From contig JAFAEH010000156.1 of assembly GCA_023424135.1 (NCBI GenBank), positions 1 through 24,656 on the forward strand: a stretch of 24,656 bases of DNA. Reading direction: 5' to 3'. Below, one piece after another: positions 6,971 through 13,700 of the stretch. Under the pieces are notes generated by a model that was given only the letters and a program-made list of their open reading frames with translations, ran no database searches and was not told the origin of the DNA. The position numbers and the translations under genes were made by a program. Numbering within the stretch: the stretch's first letter is position 1; the number at the start of each line of letters is the position of its first letter. Source of the stretch: Actinomycetes bacterium (GTDB taxonomy: Bacteria; Actinomycetota; Actinomycetes; Actinomycetales; Cellulomonadaceae).

Positions 6971-7007
6971 GGTCGTGAGCGCGCGATCGAATCGCCCCCT
7001 CACGACC
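6971..7007. repeat. Dyad element A downstream of xylB
   Basis: GGTCGTGAG at 6971-6979 pairs with CTCACGACC at 6999-7007, and the interior GCGAT/ATCGC also pairs, with two mismatches between. It begins 14 nt after the xylB stop, so it could be its terminator. It is clearly related in sequence to the dyad at 7057-7087. Confidence 0.6.
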
Positions 7008-7056
7008 ACGCGGGGCACAGCACACCCGACCCGACGGACAACACCCACCCCGAGGG

Positions 7057-7087
7057 CGTGAGAGAGCAATCGGATTGCGCTCTCACG
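7057..7087. repeat. Dyad element B downstream of xylB
   Basis: CGTGAGAG at 7057-7064 pairs with CTCTCACG at 7080-7087, and GCAATC/GATTGC pair inside, with one mismatch in the stem. Aligned with element A it shares the frame CGTGAGnGnGCnATCG-n-ATnGCnCnCTCACG. It lies between the convergent xylB and lsr2 genes. Confidence 0.6.
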
Positions 7088-7123
7088 ACACCTGGAGGGC
7101 CTTCGCGACCTGGAGGGCTCGCG
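7088..7123. repeat. Short direct repeat
   Basis: ACCTGGAGGGC occurs twice (7090-7100 and 7108-7118), each followed by a CGCG-containing stretch. It sits immediately after dyad B. It may be a remnant duplication; no function is evident. Confidence 0.4.
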
Positions 7124-7149
7124 TGCCGGGCGGTGGCGGAGCGGACGGA

Positions 7150-7184
7150 CGAAGGGGCGGCACCCGTCGGGTGCCGCCCCTTCG
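7150..7184. terminator. Terminator of lsr2 (16-bp perfect stem)
   Basis: CGAAGGGGCGGCACCC (7150-7165) pairs with 7169-7184 around a 3-nt loop. It lies 45 bp beyond the lsr2 stop on the minus strand and could also stop xylB read-through from the other side. Confidence 0.8.
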
Positions 7185-7229
7185 CGTGAGCGCCGCGCTC
7201 CCTCCCCGGTGCGCGGCGCGGACGACGAC

Positions 7230-7574
7230 TCAGTGCGCGTCGTCGTACGCCTTCTTGACCTCGGCGGAGATGCGGCCGCGCTCGGAGACCTGGTAGCCGT
7301 TGGCCTTGGCCCACTCGCGGACCTGCTGGGCCTCCTGCGAACGCGCCGAGCGCGGGGCCGCGGCGCCGGAGGAACGACCCGAGCGGGACGCCTGACGTCC
7401 GCTGACCTTGCGGGCGTTGCCGACCCACTGCGCAAGGTCGTCGCGCAGCTTGGCGGCGTTGTCGGACGTGAGGTCGATCTCGTACGTCACGCCGTCGAGA
7501 CCGAAGGTGACGGTCTCGTCCGCCGTCCCGCCGTCGATGTCGTCGACGAGCAGGACCTGCACCTTCTGTGCCAT
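7230..7574 (-). CDS. lsr2: Lsr2 nucleoid-associated, H-NS-like protein
   Basis: A 114-residue DNA-bridging protein of actinobacteria that binds AT-rich DNA and silences horizontally acquired genes. The N-terminal dimerisation domain starts MAQKVQVLLVDDIDGG and includes the TVTFGLDGVTYEIDL strands (21-35). A Ser/Arg/Ala-rich linker spans about 55-80. The C-terminal DNA-binding domain has VREWAKANGYQVSERGRIS with the RGR minor-groove motif at 99-101. The start is ATG 7574 (cat at 7572-7574), with GGGAG upstream. A frame extension to 7616 is rejected because the family begins at MAQK. It follows lysS and a 54-codon gene on the same strand but has its own promoter and a strong terminator. The lysS-lsr2 order is also known from mycobacteria. 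Confidence 0.95.
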   Translation of the reverse strand: MAQKVQVLLVDDIDGGTADETVTFGLDGVTYEIDLTSDNAAKLRDDLAQWVGNARKVSGRQASRSGRSSGAAAPRSARSQEAQQVREWAKANGYQVSERGRISAEVKKAYDDAH

Positions 7575-7616
7575 GGAATGCTCCCGAAACAATGGGGAAT
7601 ACGTGCTGACGAGCAC

Positions 7617-7645
7617 ACTGTCTCACCCGACATTGTTCGAGTCAA
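7617..7645 (-). promoter_or_regulatory. Candidate lsr2 promoter
   Basis: On the minus strand TTGACT (7645-7640), a 17-bp spacer and GACAGT (7622-7617) precede lsr2 by about 42 nt. The region is less GC-rich than its surroundings. The -35 is a good match and the -10 is weak. The 5' leader contains a small GTGCT/AGCAC hairpin before the GGGAG ribosome-binding site. Confidence 0.5.
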
Positions 7646-7661
7646 ACGGTACAGAGAATTC

Positions 7662-7826
7662 TCAGGGTTCGGTGCGTGCGGCCTCGTCCTGCGCCGCCTC
7701 CATGCGCGCGAGCGCCCGACGCTCGGCGCGATCGGCGTTGACGATCGCGCGCATCACGAACCAGAAGATCGCACCCACACCGATCGACGGCAGCAACGCC
7801 GCGAGAACTGCGCCCCAGTCGTTCAC
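7662..7826 (-). CDS. 54-residue membrane microprotein between lysS and lsr2
   Basis: This small gene encodes a polypeptide starting VNDWGAVLAALLPSIGVGAI. Residues about 6-28 form one hydrophobic helix (AVLAALLPSIGVGAIFWFVM, interrupted by one Pro). An amphipathic, highly charged cytoplasmic tail follows (NADRAERRALARMEAAQDEAARTEP), probably coiled-coil. The start is GTG 7826, preceded by GGAGGT with a 4-nt spacer; the stop is TGA at 7662-7664. It starts 22 bp after the lysS stop on the same strand, so it is probably cotranscribed with nadC and lysS. Short single-helix proteins with a similar charged tail are, to my recollection, annotated at this position in related genera, but no function is known. 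Confidence 0.75.
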   Translation of the reverse strand: MNDWGAVLAALLPSIGVGAIFWFVMRAIVNADRAERRALARMEAAQDEAARTEP

Positions 7827-7848
7827 GAGACCTCCGTCGTTGACAACG

Positions 7849-9396
7849 TCACACCTGCGGCTTCACGAGCGGGAAAGGGATCGTGTCACGGATGCCATGA
7901 CCCGTCATGGCGATGAGCAGCCGGTCGACACCCATCCCCATGCCGCCGCTCGGCGGCATGGCGTGCTCCATCGCGGCGAGGAAGTCCTCGTCGATCCGCA
8001 TCGCCTCGTCGTCGCCGCGCGCCGCCAGCAGCGCCTGCGCCGCGAACCGCTCGCGCTGGATCACGGGGTCCACGAGCTCGGAGTACGCCGTGGCGAGCTC
8101 CATGCCCCGCACGTACAGGTCCCACTTCTCGACCAGGCCCCGCTCGGAGCGGTGGTCACGCGTCAGCGGGGACGTCTCGACCGGGAAGTCCCGCACGAAC
8201 GTCGGAGCCCACAGCGTCGACCCCACGTGGTGCTCCCACAGCTCCTCGACGAGCTTGCCGTGGTTGCGCTGGGACGGCGCGAGCTCGATCTCGGCCGCGT
8301 CGAGCAGCGCGAGCAGCCGCTCGTCCGACGTGTCGTGCGTGATCTCCTCGCCGAGCGCCTCCGACAGCGACCCGTACATCGTCAACGAGGTCCACTGCCC
8401 GCCGAGGTCGTACTCCGTGCCGTCGGCGAGCGTGACGACGGTCGTGCCGAGCGCGTCGCGCGCCGCGGTCTGCACGAGGTCCTGCGTGAGGGCGGCCATC
8501 GTGTCGTAGTCGCCGTAGGCCTCGTACGCCTCGAGCATCGCGAACTCCGGAGAATGCGTGGAGTCCACGCCCTCGTTGCGGAAGTTCCGGTTGATCTCGA
8601 ACACCTTCTCGACACCGCCGACGGCCGCGCGCTTGAGGAACAGCTCGGGCGCGATACGCAGGTAGAGATCGATGTCGAACGCGTTCATGTGCGTCTTGAA
8701 CTGCCGCGCGGCGGCGCCCTCGGGACGCACCTGCAGCATCGGGGTCTCGAGCTCGAGGAATCCGCGACGGTAGAAGTTCTCGCGCAGGGAACGCACGACG
8801 GCAGAACGCAGCCGCACCATCTGACGCGCGCCCGGCCGCACGATGAGGTCGACGTAACGCTGCCGGACCCGCGCCTCCTCGGACATCTCGGTGCCCTCGT
8901 AGAGGTTCGGCAACGGGCGGATCGCCTTGGCCGCCATCCGCCATTCATCGGCCATGACCGACAGCTCACCGCGCCGCGAGGAGATGACACGGCCGTGCAC
9001 GTAGACGTGGTCGCCGAGGTCGACGTCCGCCTTGAAGGCCGCCAGCGCGTCCGCACCGACCTCCTTCTCGCTGAGCATCGCCTGCAGGCGTGTGCCGCCG
9101 CCGTCCTGGAGCGTGGCGAACGCGAGCTTGCCCGTGTTGCGCAGGAACACGACCCGCCCCGCGATGCCCACGACGTCGTCGGTCTCGGTGCCGGGCTCGA
9201 GGTCGGGGTGGGCGGCACGCACGTCCTCGATGGTGTGCGTGCGCGGCACGGAGACGGGGTACGCGTCGGTGCCGGCGGCGAGGATCCGCTCGCGCTTGGC
9301 CCGGCGCACCTGCATCTGCTCGGGGACGTCGTCCACGGCGGGCTCGTGCCCAGCCGCGGCGGCGGGCGTGCTGGCGGGTTCGGTGCTCGCGGTCAC
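7849..9396 (-). CDS. lysS: Lysine--tRNA ligase (class II)
   Basis: A 515-residue class II aminoacyl-tRNA synthetase charging tRNA-Lys. The N-terminal OB-fold anticodon-binding domain covers about residues 72-160 (VVGIAGRVVFLRNTGKLAFATLQD). Motif 2 is FEINRNFRNEGVDSTHSPEF at 266-285. Motif 3 is near the C-terminus (GMGMGVDRLLIAMTG), followed by the usual DTIPFPLVKP ending. The start is GTG 9396. There is no Shine-Dalgarno, but TAGAAT lies 6 nt before the start, so a leaderless transcript is likely. The TAG of that hexamer is also the nadC stop codon, so the two genes are separated by only 9 bp and could also be read from one mRNA. Confidence 0.96.
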   Translation of the reverse strand: MTASTEPASTPAAAAGHEPAVDDVPEQMQVRRAKRERILAAGTDAYPVSVPRTHTIEDVRAAHPDLEPGTETDDVVGIAGRVVFLRNTGKLAFATLQDGGGTRLQAMLSEKEVGADALAAFKADVDLGDHVYVHGRVISSRRGELSVMADEWRMAAKAIRPLPNLYEGTEMSEEARVRQRYVDLIVRPGARQMVRLRSAVVRSLRENFYRRGFLELETPMLQVRPEGAAARQFKTHMNAFDIDLYLRIAPELFLKRAAVGGVEKVFEINRNFRNEGVDSTHSPEFAMLEAYEAYGDYDTMAALTQDLVQTAARDALGTTVVTLADGTEYDLGGQWTSLTMYGSLSEALGEEITHDTSDERLLALLDAAEIELAPSQRNHGKLVEELWEHHVGSTLWAPTFVRDFPVETSPLTRDHRSERGLVEKWDLYVRGMELATAYSELVDPVIQRERFAAQALLAARGDDEAMRIDEDFLAAMEHAMPPSGGMGMGVDRLLIAMTGHGIRDTIPFPLVKPQV

Positions 9397-9408
9397 CGGA
9401 GAATTCTA
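9397..9408 (-). promoter_or_regulatory. Leaderless -10 hexamer for lysS, overlapping the nadC stop
   Basis: Read on the minus strand, TAGAAT (9408-9403) is followed by TCTCCG and then GTG. It is the closest match to TATAAT among the six such sites in this window. No convincing -35 is seen. The first three bases are the nadC stop codon. Confidence 0.5.
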
Positions 9409-10440
9409 CGGGCGCCGCACGGGCGCCCCTGCGCCCGGTGCGCCGTCCGCGGTGGCGGGGGCCGCTCCGGACGTGCCGGGCGCGACGACGGACCGCGGGT
9501 CGAGGTCGAGCGCGACGTCGAGGATCGGCGAGGAGTGCGTCAGCCCTCCGACGGACAGGTAGTCGACGCCCGTGAGCGCGACCTCACGGGCACGGTCGAG
9601 CGTGAGGTTGCCCGTCGCCTCGAGGTCGACGTGCCCGGCCACGGCCTCGCGGGCACGCACGCGCTCGACCGTCGCGGTGAGCGTCGCGGTGTCCATGTTG
9701 TCCAGCAGCAGGAAGTCCGCGCCCGCGTCCAGCGCCTCGTCGGCCTGCACGGGCGTGTCGACCTCCACCTGGATCGCCACGTCGGGGTGCCGCTCGCGCA
9801 CCGCACGCACGGCGGCGGCCACCGAGCCGGCGGCGACGACGTGGTTGTCCTTGACCATCGCGACGTCGTACAAGCCCATCCGCTTGTTCGTCCCGCCGCC
9901 ACAGCGCACGGCGTACTTCTCCAGCGCGCGCAGCCCCGGTGTCGTCTTGCGGGTGTCGAGGACCTGGGCACCGGTGCCCGCGAGCGCCTGCGTCCACCGG
10001 TGCGTGTGCGTCGCGACCCCGGACGCCCGCGAGACGAGGTTGAGCAGCGTGCGCTCCGCGACGAGCAGGACGTGCGTCGGGCCGTCGAGCGTCGCCAGGA
10101 CCGTGCCGGCGTCGACGACGGCACCGTCGTGGACGCGCCAGACGACCTCGACCCGCGGCAGACCCAGCCGGTCGGCGACCTGGTCGAGGACCTCGGGCAC
10201 GACGACGAGCCCGGCGACCGCCCCGGCCTCGCGCGCGACGACGTCGGCACGCCCACGCGCCCGCGCGTCGACGGTCGACTGCGTCGTGACGTCCCGCCCG
10301 GGCGCCGCGCCCAGGTCCTCGTCGAGCGCCACGGCGACGAGCCGTGCGACGCCGTCGCCGTCCGGGCCGGGGTCACCGGGCAGCACGGGCGCGTCGGCGC
10401 CGGACGGTGCGGATGGGGAGCTGACGTCGTCTCGCGGCAC
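9406..10440 (-). CDS. nadC: Nicotinate-nucleotide pyrophosphorylase, carboxylating (QPRTase)
   Basis: A 344-residue cytoplasmic enzyme making nicotinate mononucleotide from quinolinate and PRPP in de novo NAD synthesis. Characteristic segments are ALDEDLGAAPGRDVTT (38-53), AERTLLNLVSRASGVAT (128-144), LDTRKTTPGLRALEKYAVRCGGG (161-183) and MGLYDVAMVKDNH (188-200), which together form the substrate-binding barrel. The Ala/Gly/Pro-rich N-terminal 30 residues and C-terminal 25 residues look disordered. The start is GTG 10440, with TAGCGT 6 nt upstream and no Shine-Dalgarno (leaderless). It is separated from its usual partner nadB by the two giant xylanase genes, which explains the need for its own promoter. 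lysS follows 9 bp downstream. Confidence 0.95.
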   Translation of the reverse strand: MPRDDVSSPSAPSGADAPVLPGDPGPDGDGVARLVAVALDEDLGAAPGRDVTTQSTVDARARGRADVVAREAGAVAGLVVVPEVLDQVADRLGLPRVEVVWRVHDGAVVDAGTVLATLDGPTHVLLVAERTLLNLVSRASGVATHTHRWTQALAGTGAQVLDTRKTTPGLRALEKYAVRCGGGTNKRMGLYDVAMVKDNHVVAAGSVAAAVRAVRERHPDVAIQVEVDTPVQADEALDAGADFLLLDNMDTATLTATVERVRAREAVAGHVDLEATGNLTLDRAREVALTGVDYLSVGGLTHSSPILDVALDLDPRSVVAPGTSGAAPATADGAPGAGAPVRRP

Positions 10441-10475
10441 GCGCCCACGCTAGGCCATCACGCACGGGCGTCACC
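10441..10475 (-). promoter_or_regulatory. Candidate leaderless promoter of nadC
   Basis: On the minus strand GTGACG (10474-10469), a 16-bp spacer and TAGCGT (10452-10447) precede GTG by GGGCGC (6 nt). The position next to the xylanase block suits a promoter needed after separation from nadB. Confidence 0.45.
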
Positions 10476-10507
10476 GCCCACCTCCACCGACATCCTCCGC
10501 CGGCGGC

Positions 10508-10617
10508 GGGTGGGTGGGGCCACGTTCGGCGGGCCGGTGGGGCTGCGCTCGGCGGGGCGGTGGGTGTGGGCTCGCTCGCTGGTGGGGTGCGCCCGGTGGG
10601 TGCTGGGGTGCTGCGGG
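10508..10617 (+). repeat. G-run-rich tract upstream of nadC
   Basis: About a dozen runs of three or four G occur on the plus strand within 110 bp, in degenerate units such as CGGCGGG-CCGGTGGGGCTGCGCT. The first runs (10508-10519, GGGTGGGTGGGG) with the run at 10531-10533 give a possible G-quadruplex with an 11-nt last loop. The tract fills the gap between the xylanase terminators and nadC, and no open reading frame is supported here. Confidence 0.5.
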
Positions 10618-10624
10618 TACGACG

Positions 10625-10664
10625 GAGCCCCGCCGGCTGTCGGGGGGATCAGCCGGCGGGGCTC
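10625..10664 (-). terminator. First terminator hairpin after the 1608-residue xylanase
   Basis: GAGCCCCGCCGGCTG (10625-10639) pairs perfectly with 10650-10664 around a 10-nt G-rich loop. It lies about 50 bp beyond the stop. It is homologous to the hairpin at 15713-15753 after the other xylanase gene. Confidence 0.8.
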
Positions 10665-10669
10665 GCGCG

Positions 10670-10700
10670 GGCCGGGGTGAGGTGACGTGTCACCCCGGCC
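10670..10700 (-). terminator. Second terminator hairpin after the 1608-residue xylanase
   Basis: GGCCGGGGTGA (10670-10680) pairs with TCACCCCGGCC (10690-10700) around a 9-nt loop, 12 bp past the stop codon. With the next stem it forms a double terminator. Confidence 0.7.
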
Positions 10701-10712
10701 CTGCCGCTGCGG

Positions 10713-13700
10713 TCAGCGTCGCAGCAGCGACTGGCGCACCCCCTCGAAGGTCAGCCCGCGGTGACGCGCCACGACCAGCGCGACACCGGCGGCGATGACG
10801 AGCAGCGCCAGGCCGGCGAGCCCGAGGCCCGTGCCGGTGACGGCCAGGCCCGAGCCGGAGCCCGTGGACGTGCCCGGGGCCGCGGCGAGGACCTGCACCG
10901 TCGTGTCGGCGACGACCGTGCCGTCGAGCGCCGCGACCAGCAGGTACGTACCGGCGGCGGTGGAGGCGGGGATCGTCGCGGAGACGACCGCCGTGCCGCC
11001 GTCGCCCACGACGGCCGTCGCGAGCTGCGTCGTGCCGGTCGGTGCGGCAGCCGCACCGACCGACGCGCCGCGACCACCGGACGTGACGCCCGCGCCGAGC
11101 GCGATCGTCACCCGGTCGCCCCGCTCGAACCCGGACAGGCGCACCTGCACCGGCTGACCGGCCCGCACCTGCAGAGCACCGAGCTGGATCTTCGCGTGCG
11201 GCCGCGGGTTCGGCTTTGGGTCCGTGCTGGGCGTCGGCGTCGGCTGCGCCGTCGGCCCACCGGTCGGGGTCGCCGTCGGCTCACCCGTCGGGGTGGGCGT
11301 CGGGTCGACCGTCGGCGTCGGCGTCGGCTCGGGGCCGGTCGACGCGACGAGCCGGGCGACTCCCCAGCGGGCCGTCGACTGGTAGCCCGTGCCCGTCGGG
11401 TCCGCCCAGTTCGTGATGCCGAGGCGCGCACCACCGGAGGCGTCGTTGACCTGGAGGTCCAGGCCGTGGAACGTGCCCTCGCCGCCGTCCTCGAGGAGGC
11501 TGATCGCCGCCTCGACGCGGTAGCCGTCGTCGGTGAGCGTCGTCGCCGACTCGACCCGGTTGCGCTGGAACGTCTCGTCACCGGTCCCGAACGACACCGC
11601 GTTCTGCGCGCTGATGCGGATCTGCGTGTCGTCGTAGCGGTACGGGCCGTTCTTCCAGTTCCCCGCGTCGACGTACAGCTCGACGGAGTCCTGGACCCAC
11701 GGGTCGGAGCCCGTGACGTCCACGTCGGGGTCCGTGACCTCAGCCAGCAGGTAGAGCGTGTCGTCCCGCCACAGCGTGCGGACCTCGGCGGTCGCCGTGT
11801 TGCTGCCGGACACCTGCTTGCCGGTGACGACACCTGCGGCACCCGCCCAGACGTCGTCGATCTCGCCGTCGATCGTCGGTGCGGTGGACGCCTGCGCGAC
11901 CTCGAGGTACGACAGCTCCTCGACGAGGGCCAGCGTGCCGGTCGTGCCGGCGGTGCCCCACCCGGTGGTGGTGTCGCCGACGACGCGCAGGTCGAAGGAC
12001 AGCGTGCCGCCCTGCGACGCACCGTCGAGCGGCACGTGCACGACCGCCTGCCACCCGTCCTCGCTCTCGGTGACGACGCCGTCCACGTCACCCGAGCCGT
12101 CCCGGCCGAACGTGGAGGTGGTGTCGCCCACCTGCAGCTCGATCGCGTCGGCCGTCGGGTCCGTGACGTCCACGTAGACCGACAGGTGGTCGGACGCCCA
12201 GCGGGCCTGGAACGCACCGGCACCGTCGAGCTCGTGCAGGCGCAGCTGCTGCCACTCGAGCGCGGACGTGGCGTCCTCGTCGAGCGTGACGTCGCCGGCG
12301 AACACGTTGGCCGTGCGGATGCGGGACGGCAGGTCCTGCGCCGCCGCGCCGTAGTACGCCGGCTTGCCCTGCAGCGCGTCGTCGAACAGCAGCGGCGCGC
12401 CGTTGTCGTTGCGCCAGCTCCGGCCGTCGTTCAGGCCCCAGACCGCGACCGAGTAGAGCTCGTCCGCGTGCTCGCGGAACACCGCGAACGCGTCACGGTA
12501 GTAGTAGCCCTGCTCGACGAGCAGCGCGTCCGTGACCGGGGTGCCCGTGGTGACGTCGAGCTCGGTGACCGCCTGCGTGACCGGCAGGTCGGCGAAGCGC
12601 TCGATCGCACCCTCGAGCGCCGACACCGGCATCGCGAGGTTGACGTGGAACTGGTGGCCCACGCCGTCCAGCGGGACGCCGCGGTCGAGCAGCCGCGTCA
12701 CGAGGTCGTGGTAGCGCTGCTGCTTGCCGGACTGCTCGGTGTTGTAGTCGTTGATGAACAACGCCACCGGACGGTCGGCCCCGGGAGCCGCGTACTCCTC
12801 GTTGAACGCCTCCTCGGCGTACTGGAACGCGAGGTCGATGAAGTCCTCGCCGAGGATGCGGAACCACTCCGAGCGGCGCAGGCCGTCGGCGTTCTCCCCG
12901 CTGTCGGAGACGACCTCGTTGACGACGTCCCAGGCCACGAGCGGGTTGGTGTCCGAGCCGAACTCCCCGTACGTGTCCGCCAGGTACCCAGCGACGTCGA
13001 AGATGTGCGTGCGCAGCCGCTCGCGCAGCACGGCCTGGCCCGCGGTGTCAGCGGTCAGGGGAGTCCCCGCGTCGTCCTGGAAGAACCAGTCGGGCGTCTG
13101 GCTGTGCCACACGAGCACGTGCCCGTAGACCCGCAGGTCGTTGGCCGCGGCGAAGTCCATGAGCGCGGTCGCCTCGGCGTGCGGACGGAACGTGTGGTCC
13201 GCGTCGTACCAGGCCTCGGGCTTCATGAAGTTCTCGGCCGTGACCTGGTCGAAGTGCCGCAGCGTGAGCTCGGCGGGGGCCCCGCTGGTCTCCCGGCTGT
13301 CGATCGCGATGCCCATGGGGAACGGCACCGTGTCCTTGAGCGGCTCGAGGTCCTCGATGACGATCGGGTCCGGCGTGCGGAACGCGATGTCGTCGACGAG
13401 GAACGTCGAGGTGTTGCCCGCCTCGCCGCTGGCCCACTTCGTCTCGAAGTAGACCTCGGCCGCGGTCTCGTACGCCGGCAGCGAGAACGTCCCACCGACC
13501 TTGGTCCAGCCGGTCGACAGCCCGGTGAGCGACGCGAGGTTGCCGTAGCTGCTCGTGCCGCCCGTCTCGGTGCGCACGCTCAGGGTCATGTCGCCGGGCT
13601 CGCCGTCGAACTTGATCCACGCCTCGAACTCGTAGCGCTGCCCGGCGGCCAGCAGGCCCGTGACGTCGTACTGCATACCCTGACCCTGGTGCACGCGGTC

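Noticed and set aside
7408..10680. 1090-codon plus-strand open frame opposite lsr2, lysS and nadC
   Set aside because: It crosses several real genes and promoters and has antisense codon bias only.
11202..11336. Repeat array reminiscent of a CRISPR or minisatellite
   Set aside because: It is the coding DNA of a Pro-Thr linker, in frame, without regular spacers.
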